From Diplonema japonicum (lineage: Eukaryota; Euglenozoa; Diplonemea; Diplonemida; Diplonemidae), in assembly GCA_964019335.1 (NCBI GenBank), contig OZ025725.1, forward strand, positions 372,001-436,000: a stretch of 64,000 bases of DNA, read 5' to 3'. The notes below the pieces were generated by a model. That model was given only the letters and a program-made list of their open reading frames with translations. It was not told where the DNA came from and ran no database searches. The position numbers and the translations under genes were made by a program. How positions within the stretch are numbered: position 1 is the first letter of the stretch; each line of letters starts with the position of its first letter. Below, piece by piece: positions 1-9,347 of the stretch.

Positions 1-3000
1 AAGGGGACGAATCACCGGACACTGACGGTTGCGCTTGAGCTCGACAGATTCAGGATGACGGTACAACGATACATGCTGCCGAGGGGTCTGGAGACGGCAG
101 ATGAGCCAACGGAAGAACAAGGAGCCGAAGCAGTGGAAGCAGCCGGATTCCGACAGTACCTGCACGAAGGAAATATAACAAAAGCCTTCGAGACCCTCTC
201 CCGGTGCACCGAAGACCTCCTCATAGACCAACCAGTGGGGACGCCGGGGAGGGCAGCGTACGTCGGAAGAGGCAAACACACCAGCACAAAGGAGAAGGAA
301 GTGTGTGCACCAACGACGACGGGAACGGTGGGTGCAGCTACAACGTGGCAAGCGCGACTGGAAAAGCTGAAGCTCAAGACGCGGACACTGCAACAACAGC
401 TCGAGCAAGCAGTTGAGGACAAGGGGCTAAGCAAGCCGACCCTGAACACGATAAGAAACGTGAACAGGGAAGCAATGGCTCTGGCAGTTCCATCTGAACC
501 GGTGCCGCACGACGCTGTTCTCATAGAGGACATGCTGGCAGCAGCGCTGAACATGGAAGACGCAATTGCAGCTGAGGAACGGAAGAAAAGGACCGAGGCG
601 AACACGTCACGGAGACGAGAATACCTGGCCGAGGTTGCAGCAGGACGCGAGACAACAAGACTGGTAAAAGTCGCGAGAGGCAAACGTCAAAGCGACGGAA
701 CCAGGGCGGTCAAGGAAGGGATGGTGCTCTTTGCGTCCCCCGGACTGATCGACAGCGTCATGCGCAAGGCGTGGAAGACCGTCTTTGCGAAATACGAGTC
801 CCGACCGGAGCCCCTCTATGCCCCCTTCAAGGCAAAGTACAGCAAGTTCGTGCAACGGCATGAGATGGAGAGGACACAACTGACGGGAGCAAGGCTGAGG
901 GAAGTGCTCAGAAAGAAAAGCAAGAAAAGCGCGGCAGGCATCGACGGGTGGAGGATGCTAGAGCTACGGAAACTACCAGAGTCAGTACTAGACGCCTGGG
1001 CGATGCTCTTCCATGCGATCGAAGCAACGGGGAGGTGGCCGGAAGCCATGAAAACGGCACTGGTTACCCTCGTACCGAAGTGCGACGATGCGGGACCACT
1101 GGAGCACAGGCCTATCACAGTCACATCTGCGGTGTACAGACTCTGGGCATGCGCGCGACTGTCTGATATCCTCATCTGGCAGGAGAAATGGATACACGAC
1201 AAGCAATACGGATTCCGCACTGGTTTCGGGACAGAGGACGCACTTTTGGACCTCGCCCTTGACATCGAAGAATCCATTCTGGAGGGGAAACCGCTAGTCG
1301 GGGTGGCACTCGACTTTGCGAAATGCTTTGACAGTGTACCGCAACAGCTGGTTCTGGAGCTGGTGGAGGACATGGGCATGGACACAGGCATCCTCAGGGC
1401 ACTGAAAGGAATGTACGCAGGCATGCGGTTCAGGTACGCAGCAGGCGTGGGGGAGGAGTTCCACACAACCAATGGAATCCTTCAGGGATGCCCGATTTCA
1501 GTGGTACTCATCAACGCGCTGTTGGCGGTACTAATGAAGCAGGTGGAGAACGACACAGGGGTCCGCTCGCTGTCTTACGCGGACGATGCATACCTCTTGG
1601 CACGGCTCGGTGCGGCGTTGCAGGAAGGCGTAGACGCAGTGGAAGCCTTCTGCAAACAGGTGGGGATGAAGCTCAACACCAGGAAGACGAAGACCTTTGC
1701 AGTGAACAGGAAGACACCGGAGGTGAAGGTGAAAGGCGAGGAACTGCAGCCGACACGGACTGTAGGAGTACTGGGAGCCAAGCTGCGGACAGACGGCAGG
1801 CCGCAAACCAACGGCGACAGGACGGCGGAGGCACTCGGGACGCTGAGCAGGCTGGGAGCAACGCCGTTGTCCTTTCAGCAGAAGGCGAAGATCATCAGCA
1901 GCACGATCCTACCGAGCTGCCTCTACGACTGCCCATTCTCACCGCCGAAAACGGGACAAATGGCCACGCTGGTGAAGGAGACCACGTACGCGCTCTGGGG
2001 GCAGAAGTACTGCACCAGGAACCCAGGCACAGTACTATCCGTGACACTGCCGGGACACACGAGCCACCCACAGATGACAGCCGCATACAGAGCACTTATG
2101 CTCCTATACAGAGCCTGCAAGAAGGACGACAAGCTGTGGACACGCTGCGACGCCATTGCCAAACGGTACAGCGGGAAGAAGATACCGCTGGGACCGGTGG
2201 GCATCATGATGGAAAGGTGGCTGCCTCAGATCAAGTTAAGCTGGGCACAGCTGAAGGACACCCACGCACTGGAAAAGGAGCCCTACAAGCACTACATCAG
2301 GGATCGACTCAGGCGGGCGGAAGCACAGGAAATCATGAGCAAACGGAGCACCATGGGGGGCATGGAAGCTGCGGCAGCAGCGGAGACCAACGCGCTGTGG
2401 AGGAAGCTGGTGGTGACGGACCCGATTGCAGCAAGGGACGTGCGAAGGATCATCTCGGGGGCAGTGTTCTACATCAACCCACGGGGATGGCGCACGGACA
2501 CGGTGGAGCACATCCCGATGGCGGAAGGAGAAGAAAAGGCCAAGGAAGTGCAACAGCGGGAAGAACACGAAGGCATGACGCGCAGGGGGCTGGAACCGTG
2601 TACGAAGCTGCATGGCATCCTGCCAAGGGGAGCAGGGAAGGATGTCAGGGAAAGGCTCGAAGGAACGCAGAGGTACCTGCTGGCGGTGGTGGGGGAGCGG
2701 GACGCAGCCCTACAAGCGAAGAGGCAGGAGGTGTACCACACACACCAGTGGCTGGAGATCACACAAGGACAAGAACACCCAGTACCGTCGGACAAGGACT
2801 TCGGCAAGCTACCGGCAGGGGATGTCCTACGGGAGTACACGAAGGAGGTGCTGAGGTGGATGCGGCAACTGCGCTGGTATGCAGGCAGCAGGAACACGTC
2901 AGTGTCGACGGTGGAGCTGGCACTGGATTTCGAGAACGTGACCGGGAAGACCCTTGGAGGGAAGCTGGGGGATCTCGCAGAAGTACAGCAGAAAGCGAGG

Positions 3001-3318
3001 AGATTGCATGGACTGATGAAGAAGATCTGGCACACATGGGAGCTAGGGAGGGTACTGAAGAAGGTGAAAGGAAGGAGGGCCTTCCCAGCTGAGCCGAGCA
3101 CAAGGGTGCACACACTACGATCCATCGGGAGGACAAAGGCGGTGATCGGATGGAACAGGAGGGCGATATTTGCATCACCGAAGACCAAGCATGACCTAGA
3201 GGCGTTGAAAGGACAATGGGCGAGAGAACGAAGAGAAAGAGCGGCCAGGCTGGGGAGAAGGCCGGCAAGACCACCAAAGGAGGAGAAACCGCTGCTGAAA
3301 GGGGATAGGTGCAGGTAG
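1..3318 (+). mobile_element. LINE-type retrotransposon, 3' part (5' end outside window)
   Basis: The open frame runs to the left window edge and encodes the end of an APE-type endonuclease followed by a reverse transcriptase and a long C-terminal region, so this is the 3' part of a non-LTR retrotransposon. It aligns along its length with ORF2 of the second element at 11790-15878 but is clearly diverged. No poly(A) tail or target-site duplication is evident after the stop; AT-rich spacer follows. Same orientation as the surrounding genes. Confidence 0.85.
1..3318 (+). CDS. LINE ORF2: endonuclease C-terminus + reverse transcriptase (partial at 5' end)
   Basis: Reverse transcriptase that would copy element RNA at a nicked chromosomal target. 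The frame has no stop back to base 1. The first residues (GTNHRTLTVAL) match the final His motif of the endonuclease domain of the second element (TNEHRCLSI), so the ATG at 55 is internal. RT motifs are intact: LVTLVPK and HRPITVTSAVYRLWACARL (about codons 340-365 from the ATG at 55), the motif A-type block GVALDFAKCFDSVP, and the catalytic SYADD at about nt 1570-1587. The C-terminal region shares RRIISGAVF, GMTRRGLEP, RWYAG and RVHTLR with the second element. However, it lacks the CX2C...HX4C zinc finger found there; about 25-40 residues are missing at nt 2490-2570. No stops or frameshifts are seen in the visible part, so it may be recently active or still selected. Confidence 0.9.
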   Translation, partial: KGTNHRTLTVALELDRFRMTVQRYMLPRGLETADEPTEEQGAEAVEAAGFRQYLHEGNITKAFETLSRCTEDLLIDQPVGTPGRAAYVGRGKHTSTKEKEVCAPTTTGTVGAATTWQARLEKLKLKTRTLQQQLEQAVEDKGLSKPTLNTIRNVNREAMALAVPSEPVPHDAVLIEDMLAAALNMEDAIAAEERKKRTEANTSRRREYLAEVAAGRETTRLVKVARGKRQSDGTRAVKEGMVLFASPGLIDSVMRKAWKTVFAKYESRPEPLYAPFKAKYSKFVQRHEMERTQLTGARLREVLRKKSKKSAAGIDGWRMLELRKLPESVLDAWAMLFHAIEATGRWPEAMKTALVTLVPKCDDAGPLEHRPITVTSAVYRLWACARLSDILIWQEKWIHDKQYGFRTGFGTEDALLDLALDIEESILEGKPLVGVALDFAKCFDSVPQQLVLELVEDMGMDTGILRALKGMYAGMRFRYAAGVGEEFHTTNGILQGCPISVVLINALLAVLMKQVENDTGVRSLSYADDAYLLARLGAALQEGVDAVEAFCKQVGMKLNTRKTKTFAVNRKTPEVKVKGEELQPTRTVGVLGAKLRTDGRPQTNGDRTAEALGTLSRLGATPLSFQQKAKIISSTILPSCLYDCPFSPPKTGQMATLVKETTYALWGQKYCTRNPGTVLSVTLPGHTSHPQMTAAYRALMLLYRACKKDDKLWTRCDAIAKRYSGKKIPLGPVGIMMERWLPQIKLSWAQLKDTHALEKEPYKHYIRDRLRRAEAQEIMSKRSTMGGMEAAAAAETNALWRKLVVTDPIAARDVRRIISGAVFYINPRGWRTDTVEHIPMAEGEEKAKEVQQREEHEGMTRRGLEPCTKLHGILPRGAGKDVRERLEGTQRYLLAVVGERDAALQAKRQEVYHTHQWLEITQGQEHPVPSDKDFGKLPAGDVLREYTKEVLRWMRQLRWYAGSRNTSVSTVELALDFENVTGKTLGGKLGDLAEVQQKARRLHGLMKKIWHTWELGRVLKKVKGRRAFPAEPSTRVHTLRSIGRTKAVIGWNRRAIFASPKTKHDLEALKGQWARERRERAARLGRRPARPPKEEKPLLKGDRCR

Positions 3319-3659
3319 AAGATGAGAACAAGGGGGCGTCTCACAAAGACTTCCTTTAACTCATATATTTTTTTTCTTTTCAATATTAAGTCCAAATACG
3401 GTATTACGTTTGGGGGTGGGGGGGATTTATCTCTATTTATATTATATATGTTTTGCTTTTTTTTTTTTTTTTTTTTTTTTTTTTCTTCCCTCCTCACCAC
3501 TTGCTTCCCCTCCCCCCTGCCCCGTACTTATCCTTTGTGTGTGCTGATTACGCGCACCGGTTTCCCCCCCCCCTTTTTTTTCTCCCTCCCCCATTTTTAT
3601 TTTTTATTTTTTTTTCCGATTCAAAAAAAAAAAAATTAAACATAAAAAAAGGGAAATAA
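3319..3659. other. AT- and pyrimidine-rich spacer
   Basis: No coding potential seen. It contains a T-run near 3459-3484, C-runs, and an A-rich stretch just before the next ATG. Probable 3' UTR plus trans-splicing/polyadenylation region. Confidence 0.6.
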
Positions 3660-4322
3660 ATGAACGTAAAGCTGGTAGCGATCGCAGTGACGAGCGTGGT
3701 GGTGTGGACCTTTCAGGTTGCAGCATTGGCTGACGAGAAGGGGTTCGTGGTGAACAAGATAGGGGGAGGGGGCGATGGGGTATTTGAATCCACAGGGTGG
3801 AAAGGGTACAGGTACGACTCCTGCAAGGAGAGGAAAGACCACATGAGGGCCGCGGCGGCATTCGGCACCCTGGCTGTTCTTGTCCTCTCGGTCACGATGG
3901 TGGTGCATATAATGCTGGCAATACCACAAACAGGTCAGAAAGTTCTTGGGTTCGGTCTGATGGGGAAGGTGATTACAGACTACCTTTGGGTGTTTTATGC
4001 CGTGGCAGGGATCTTTCTTCTGCTCACGTGGGGCATCCTCTGTGGACTTTATGACAGACAGCTCTGCGGGTCCCGTGTCAAGTGGGCAAAAGAGCTCAAT
4101 TTCGGCTTCACTTTCTTCGTCATCAACTCTGTCGTGTGTGTCTTTATGGCCTTTGCTGCGTACAACCGTGTGCACGTCCAAGGTGTCGCACAGCGTGATG
4201 AGCAACCTACTCAGCAGCAACAGGAAATCAAGTACACTAGTACTACTGCCGGGGGGAACCATCCCCCACCTCCGAACCCGATCGATGCTGAGTGCTTTGA
4301 ACATGCACCGACTCGAAAATAG
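3660..4322 (+). CDS. Four-TM surface protein, amastin-like
   Basis: Predicted 220-aa membrane protein. A hydrophobic N-terminus (about 4-24) acts as signal or first TM. Three further hydrophobic spans follow at about 64-88 (FGTLAVLVLSVTMVVHIML), 105-130 and 143-165. A first extracellular loop with GWKGYRYDSC precedes a basic stretch and the AAAAFG entry into TM2. This topology and the W-G...C loop motif recall amastins of kinetoplastids (about 200 aa, four TM, W-G-x-x-x-C signature), but the match is by eye and weak. Other four-TM families (SUR7/claudin-like) cannot be excluded. The tail is polar and Gln/Pro-rich. No intron. The start is the first ATG, just after an A-rich leader. Confidence 0.6.
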   Translation: MNVKLVAIAVTSVVVWTFQVAALADEKGFVVNKIGGGGDGVFESTGWKGYRYDSCKERKDHMRAAAAFGTLAVLVLSVTMVVHIMLAIPQTGQKVLGFGLMGKVITDYLWVFYAVAGIFLLLTWGILCGLYDRQLCGSRVKWAKELNFGFTFFVINSVVCVFMAFAAYNRVHVQGVAQRDEQPTQQQQEIKYTSTTAGGNHPPPPNPIDAECFEHAPTRK

Positions 4323-5265
4323 AATTTCTTTTTTTTTTTTTTTTTTGTTAGTTCTTACGTATGCTGTATGCCTTTCCCCCCTCCCTTTTTTTTCCCCTCT
4401 CTTTTTCTAAAAAAAAAAAAAGGAAAAAAAAAGAAGAATGGTTAGAGGGGGATTTGGAGAGAAGGATTTTTATTTTTATTTTTTTTTTTGTGTGTGTCCT
4501 CCTTTACCTTTTCCCCTTCTGATTAGACTTTTTTTTTTTTAAAAAAAAAGAAAATAGAACAAGGATGGAAGGAGAGGGGAAAAAAAAAAAAGGAGGGGGT
4601 AAAAAAAAACTTTTTTAATGAAAAAGAAAAAAAAAAAGAAACCTCCTCAAAAGGGCCTCTCACCTGTGCTCTATCCTTACTAAGGATTCTAAATTCTCAT
4701 GGCCGTAGGAGGGAAGGCCGCGATAGGCTTTGCAAGGAGACCCGATTTTCGCCTTGAACATCGCTTTTATATCTATCCCCCCTCCTTCCCCTTAGGGGTA
4801 TCAAAAGCCCCATGCAAAGGTGGTTTTTTCAGTTTTGCCAAAAAAAAAAAAAAAAAAAAAAAAAAAAACGCTTTTCTAAAGCCATTTGGCCATATACCTT
4901 GACTCAAACCCGCCACAAAAACGGTTTCGACTCCTCCCGACCCCTTTTTCGCCCAAGAATGGGTAAATTAAAAGAATCAGAAAAAAAAAAAAAAAAAAAA
5001 AAAAGTGCCAGGACTTGGTACCTGGGAGCGGCCGATTTTTATGTTTTCAAAACAGCTTGGCGTCGCTTTACCCTGAGAGGACATATCAGAAAGAAAGGTA
5101 AATGGTCAAATGGTCTTAGAGCCTTAGGCTTTAAAGCGTTTTTTTCTTCAAAAAACTTTGATACCCCCCCCCCCCTTCCTCTATCTCATCGAATCGTTCT
5201 ATGATTTTACTTCTCTTCCCCTCCCTTGCCCTATTTATACCAATAGGCTGTCATCAGGCTGAGCG
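4323..5265. other. Low-complexity spacer with foldback repeat
   Basis: No gene recognised. Many poly-A and poly-T runs; the distal half contains the inverted repeat listed at 4795-5167. The end (ctatttataccaatag, then tcatcag ending at 5257) supplies acceptor-like AGs for the gene starting at 5266. Confidence 0.5.
4795..5167. repeat. Foldback (MITE-like) inverted repeat
   Basis: The termini are perfect 11-bp inverted copies: GGGGTATCAAA at 4795-4805 and TTTGATACCCC at 5157-5167. Further in, the aacgcttt...taaagcc...catttggcca block (about 4867-4900) has an imperfect inverted partner at about 5093-5140 with an insertion. Two long A-runs are inside. This is consistent with a small non-autonomous DNA element or a stable hairpin. 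No clear target-site duplication. Confidence 0.45.
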
Positions 5266-6249
5266 ATGAATCGATACGACTACGACGATGACAGCAGCGA
5301 TGAAGGGTGGGTACCTGACGCGGTGAGGAGGGTATGGTGGAGCAGTAAAATGCACTATTTGAGCTTAGCGTGCGTGGTGGTGTTTGCAGTTCAAGGAAAG
5401 GGGTACCAGGAAGCAGAGGCGGCAGCGAGAATACTGTCTGGTGTCGGGTTCGCATCCCTGGTGGCGAGCTGCGGGAAAGAAATAGAGATCGGAATGGCAC
5501 TAATCCTGGCTAACGTGGTACAAGGGATATCGTTCACAGCACCTCAAATGGTGATAGGTTACTCTTCCGCTGCTGCTGCACCACACATTATATACGGTAG
5601 TGTGCTGGTTCAGTCGCTGGCGGTGTTTGGCGCTGTGATGTACAATTCTTACGGGAAACAAGCAGTGAGATGCGATGCAGCTGGTGTGTATCCCTCGTCA
5701 ACACTTCTGTACGCCTCGGCTGTCATTGCTACCGTGCCTCTCATTTTCCCGCACTCCACAAGCTTGTGTTCTGTGCTGCTTCTTCTGTGTTTTGTCGCGC
5801 TTCTATTCGCTCCTCAAGCGCTGCATTACGAGTATGATTTTATCAATGACGATGCCGACACTGGTAAGCACATTCCCTCGCTCGTTACGGCGTGGCTGGC
5901 CTGTCTTGGGCTTATGGGGTACATGCTGTATCCCCTCCCAGGCCTTGTTTCGTTTACGCCTGCCCTCACTACCCTCGTTATTCCTGTGTTGTTCACGATT
6001 CCATCTGCCATGCTGTCCTCCGCCTTTCCTGAAGCCCTGTCTACTTCTATTAAAACTTCAGTCACGCTGCTCACACTTGTGCTGCCGCTGACCTCTGCGC
6101 TGCCTCTTTCCGTCCCCCACGCCGCCGTGCTCTGCCTCAACGCCATCACTCTTAAATTCGTCATCTCATCCAATATCATCACCTTCACAGAAGGTGTTGC
6201 CGCTGCCTTCGTTTACATCGCGTTCATCGGGGGCTCGCTCACTAACTAG
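5266..6249 (+). CDS. Polytopic membrane protein, unrecognised family
   Basis: A 327-aa protein with a short acidic N-terminus (DYDDDSSDE) and then roughly nine or ten hydrophobic segments through to the C-terminus, which ends at a hydrophobic helix plus GGSLTN. I see no transporter signature and do not recognise the family. A hydrophilic loop (about 185-205, HYEYDFINDDADTGK) separates two halves of similar size. The start ATG lies 8 nt after an acceptor-like tcatcag. Likely a transporter-like or structural membrane protein, but no function can be assigned. Confidence 0.8.
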   Translation: MNRYDYDDDSSDEGWVPDAVRRVWWSSKMHYLSLACVVVFAVQGKGYQEAEAAARILSGVGFASLVASCGKEIEIGMALILANVVQGISFTAPQMVIGYSSAAAAPHIIYGSVLVQSLAVFGAVMYNSYGKQAVRCDAAGVYPSSTLLYASAVIATVPLIFPHSTSLCSVLLLLCFVALLFAPQALHYEYDFINDDADTGKHIPSLVTAWLACLGLMGYMLYPLPGLVSFTPALTTLVIPVLFTIPSAMLSSAFPEALSTSIKTSVTLLTLVLPLTSALPLSVPHAAVLCLNAITLKFVISSNIITFTEGVAAAFVYIAFIGGSLTN

Positions 6250-6359
6250 CTGAACAGAACGCATATTATCCGAAATCGTGGGAGAGGAGGGGAGAAAGAA
6301 GAAGAAAAAAAAAAGTGTATTATCAAAAGAAAATGGGAATTTGCCGAACGTTTTCAAAA

Positions 6360-6407
6360 GGCTTTTTTTTTTTCTTCTTTTTTTTCTTCCTTCTCTTTTT
6401 TAACCAG
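6360..6407 (+). promoter_or_regulatory. Candidate trans-splice acceptor for the 6422 gene
   Basis: An almost unbroken pyrimidine tract ends in ttttttaaccag at 6407, 15 nt before the ATG; a second AG follows at 6416. Comparable tract + AG arrangements precede most genes in the window. Confidence 0.45.
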
Positions 6408-6421
6408 CATTCCCAGGGATC

Positions 6422-7424
6422 ATGGCGGGTCAGAAGCGCAGCCTGACGCTGATCGTGGTGGTGCTGGCATTGCTGACTGCATGTGGCATGATCGTGATGC
6501 ACGTGATGGTAACGCAGCAGGCGTCGGAGAGACGGGATAAGAGGGTCAAGGAGAAAACCCTGAAGGCAAAGGAAGAGATCGTGGAGGTTAAGAAGAAGGT
6601 GAACAAAGACGACGCTGTGGAGGAAAGGCTGACGAGACCTGATCTGCCGCAGTACCCACCATACCTGAGCCTCGCTGAGCGAGAGGGTGGGAGCGAAGGC
6701 GTGCTGTTCAGAGATACATCGGATGGCAGCTACGACACAATGCGGTGGCGGTCCATTAGCCACGAGAAGCCGCGGGCAATGTACATTGAGAACTTCTGGA
6801 CAGATGAAGAGTCCGACCTTGTCGTGCAGTTCGCGCAAACAAAGATACAGCGTTCTACAGTCGTGTCAGGAAAGAGCGGTGCAGGAGCACAAAACCAGGT
6901 TCGTACCAGTAAAGGCATGTTCATCACAGACCCTACACAAGCCCATCACCCTGCCATCATGGCTGCACGGCGTAGGGTGTCCCTCATCGTCGGTCTTCCT
7001 GAGGAAAACATCGAAGCAACGCAGGTCCTGCGTTACGAAAAGGGGGAACGTTACCTTGCGCACCCCGACTACTTCCAAAAGATCTACAAGGACCACCTTG
7101 CGAGGGGCGGGCAGCGGGTCGCGACCATGCTCTCTTGGGTTGCCGACACCGCTTCAGGCGGGAACACTTCCTTCCCGAACTCGAAAGGTCCGAATGACAT
7201 GCCGTACACTGTGAAGCCTAGGAAAGGTGATGCCATTGTATTTTGGGACTGTTATAAGGTATGCAACACACCACACCACACGGCTGTTGACCCCACTGCA
7301 GGAACAAACGGCAGACGGCTTTTGCGATGGCGATCCTTACTCTCAGCACTACGCCCACCCCCCCGATGAGGGGTCCTCAAAGTGGGTTGCCGTCTTTTGG
7401 GTTAGACAAAGAAAATTCGTTTGA
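6422..7424 (+). CDS. Prolyl 4-hydroxylase-like 2OG-Fe(II) dioxygenase, membrane-anchored
   Basis: Fe(II)/2-oxoglutarate dioxygenase of the prolyl 4-hydroxylase alpha family, probably acting in the ER/Golgi lumen. A single N-terminal TM (about 7-28) makes it a type II membrane protein, followed by a charged stalk. The core begins near 115. The iron-binding H-x-D is in YLAHPDYF (His214, Asp216). Exons are 6422-7258 and 7302-7424; the 43-nt intron 7259-7301 begins GTATGC and ends GCAG. Splicing restores the C-terminal motif: distal His295 (DPYSQH) and 2OG-binding Lys306 (GSSKWVAVFWVRQ). Without splicing the frame ends in unrelated residues at 7369. Mature length is about 319 aa. Substrate unknown. 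Confidence 0.85.
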
Positions 7425-7728
7425 AGAGTCAGCAGGCGGTTTCCATGACCCTTTCTGATGACGCATCTCTGCCCCCGCTAGAGGGGCTCCCAAGAGTCCC
7501 TTCCACCCAGAGAGAGAGAGAGAGTTTTTCTTTTGTTCTTTTTGTTGAATTCTTCACTCACCCCTCTCTTCCCCTCCCGCCTCTTGATTTATTTCGTAGG
7601 AACGACTGCAGTGTTTGTTTTTTTTTAACCCCCCCCCAATCCCCTCCTACTTTTTTTTCTTCTTCTTGTTTTCCGGATTTCTTTGTGTTTTCCCATTTCG
7701 TCAGCAACTGTGAACTGTTACAGGCAGC
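7425..7728. other. Pyrimidine-rich spacer
   Basis: No coding potential seen. Contains a short GA repeat (agagagagagag near 7509-7522) and T/C tracts ending cccatttcgtcag and ttacag just before the ATG at 7729. Confidence 0.5.
7640..7703 (+). promoter_or_regulatory. Candidate trans-splice acceptor tract for the 7729 gene
   Basis: Long T/C-rich tract ending tttcgtcag about 25 nt before the ATG, with a second AG (gttacag) 6 nt before it. Confidence 0.4.
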
Positions 7729-8109
7729 ATGGGGGGCGATCTTGATGCGCTGTGCACCGCGGAGTGCCTGTCTGTGACTGAAAGCGACTGTCACAGCGAG
7801 TTGGATGGAAACCTGAGTGATGGGGATATATGGGAGGATGTAAGTAGCTGCGACCCGACTACGAGGCTGTCCTTCGGCAGCAGCTGCTACGAGGAGGACG
7901 GGTTCCAGGGCCGCTGCAGCATGTCGCCAGTGAAACCCCAACCCCATAGGCTGCCCTCCCCGTGTGTCATCGACCAGATCATAGCCACGTACCACGCCAC
8001 CAACACGCTGCCCTCCGTCACGCCCACTTACCTCCTGGACTATGCTAAACGGCACCCCAGGTCATGCATCACACGTGACATACGCCTTTTGTCCGTAGAT
8101 TGTACTTAA
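7729..8109 (+). CDS. Small acidic Ser/Cys-containing protein, unrecognised
   Basis: A 126-aa ORF with a polar, acidic N-terminal half (SDGDIWED, several Cys) and a C-terminal half (VIDQIIATYHATNTLPSV) that could form helices. No known domain seen. The start is immediately preceded by acceptor-like AGs. The stop at 8109 is followed by a short pyrimidine-rich spacer to the next gene at 8190. Confidence 0.65.
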   Translation: MGGDLDALCTAECLSVTESDCHSELDGNLSDGDIWEDVSSCDPTTRLSFGSSCYEEDGFQGRCSMSPVKPQPHRLPSPCVIDQIIATYHATNTLPSVTPTYLLDYAKRHPRSCITRDIRLLSVDCT

Positions 8110-8189
8110 CCAGTAATTGTAAGTTTTCCTTTTTTGTTTTTTGTTTTGTCAAACAATGCCATCGCTTTCCCTACCGCACACCAGGTCAC

Positions 8190-9194
8190 ATGGAAACTCG
8201 CAAGACTAGGAACCTCGACTCGAGCGAGGCAGCGCTCGAAAAGTGGACAGCAGCGGTGCACAGCAAGCACCACATGTCAAAGCGCAGCGAGGAGATGGGC
8301 CTCAGGAACATCGCAAGCCCGGAAGATGCAAAGCGGGCGGCAGAGAAAATAATGGCCGCCAAGCGGAATGAGGGCGACCTGAAGAAAACCGCGGAGCAGA
8401 TCTTTGCTGAGCTGCAGGCTCAAGAAGAAGAGGAGGCAAGGATGGACAAGGCTTCTTCCGACTCGGGCTACATTCACCAGGTTCACAGCATACCCGTTCG
8501 AGCTGACCCCCCTCCTGGGGAAAGGCAGAGGCCCCTGCCACCGCCTGAATACGAGTACTTACCTTACGGGCAACATGTGCCTGCCTTAACAAAGGTAACA
8601 GAACAGAACAAGCCGCACGCATCCCGCGGGCGGGACCCTGGGTTGGTGTGGAATAATGCTATGTATGGACAGGCTGTGGGGATAGGGGAGGCTGTTGCTG
8701 ATGAGGACTTCAATGAAGGTGTGGCCAAGAACAGGGCCCTACACCTACTCTCGGAGTACAAAGAATTCAGACGGTGCACCGAGCAGCGTGAGGTGAAGTA
8801 CGAGGCAGAGCTTGTGGACGCCAAGATGGCCATTGCAGAGCTAGAGGGGCGTGTGGGTGAGCTCACGAAGCAGTTGCGTGCAGAGCGCATGCGAAGCGAC
8901 GCCATCCTAAAAGAAGACGAGACGGCAGTGAAGCACAGGGACAAGAACTACGCACGATCAAAGCTGAGGGAGGTCCTTGCCGTGCACGAGGTGCTCCAGT
9001 GGCAGATGCACGAAAAGGACAAGGAGCTGCGCACCCTAGAAGACATCATCAAAGCCCACCTCCTTATCCACTCAGGTCCAGCAAAGCCTTTGCGGCTCCT
9101 CCTCGCACGACGACTGCCACAGTTCCTCCAAAGGTGCGAACAAGGCATCCCTATCATACACGATGCCAAGATGGACATGCACAAAGCGGCTTAG
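8190..9194 (+). CDS. Coiled-coil protein, unrecognised
   Basis: A 334-aa protein from the ATG at 8190, five nt after the acceptor-like ccgcacaccag; the frame is open upstream but only through spacer. The N-terminal third is charged and Ala/Lys-rich, the middle is Pro-rich (RPLPPPEYEY), and about 215-300 is strongly heptad-like (YEAELVDAKMAIAELEGRVGELTKQLRAE). The ending resembles cytoskeletal or flagellar coiled-coil proteins in style only. Function unknown. Confidence 0.75.
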   Translation: METRKTRNLDSSEAALEKWTAAVHSKHHMSKRSEEMGLRNIASPEDAKRAAEKIMAAKRNEGDLKKTAEQIFAELQAQEEEEARMDKASSDSGYIHQVHSIPVRADPPPGERQRPLPPPEYEYLPYGQHVPALTKVTEQNKPHASRGRDPGLVWNNAMYGQAVGIGEAVADEDFNEGVAKNRALHLLSEYKEFRRCTEQREVKYEAELVDAKMAIAELEGRVGELTKQLRAERMRSDAILKEDETAVKHRDKNYARSKLREVLAVHEVLQWQMHEKDKELRTLEDIIKAHLLIHSGPAKPLRLLLARRLPQFLQRCEQGIPIIHDAKMDMHKAA

Positions 9195-9231
9195 TAGACT
9201 TTTTAGAATTTCTCTTTTTTTTTTTCCCTTG

Positions 9232-9243
9232 TTGTTTTATTGT
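9232..9243. repeat. Candidate target-site duplication, left copy
   Basis: TTGTTTTATTGT, identical to 15941-15952, flanking the retrotransposon. It is AT-rich, so chance identity is possible. If real, the empty site would leave a spacer of roughly 100 bp between the 9194 stop and the ATG of the giant gene, matching other spacers here. Confidence 0.45.
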
Positions 9244-9347
9244 ACCTTTTGTACTGCCCTGTAAGTATTGTGCTTTTTTTTTTCTTTTATTTTTATTTAT
9301 TTTTAGGGAACACTGGGTTCGGATAATCAAAAGTCACGACGACAAAA

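Noticed and set aside
1488-3092. Long ORF in another + frame inside the first reverse transcriptase
   Set aside because: Gly/Thr/Arg-rich shadow of the RT frame, no domain; the RT frame has all catalytic motifs.
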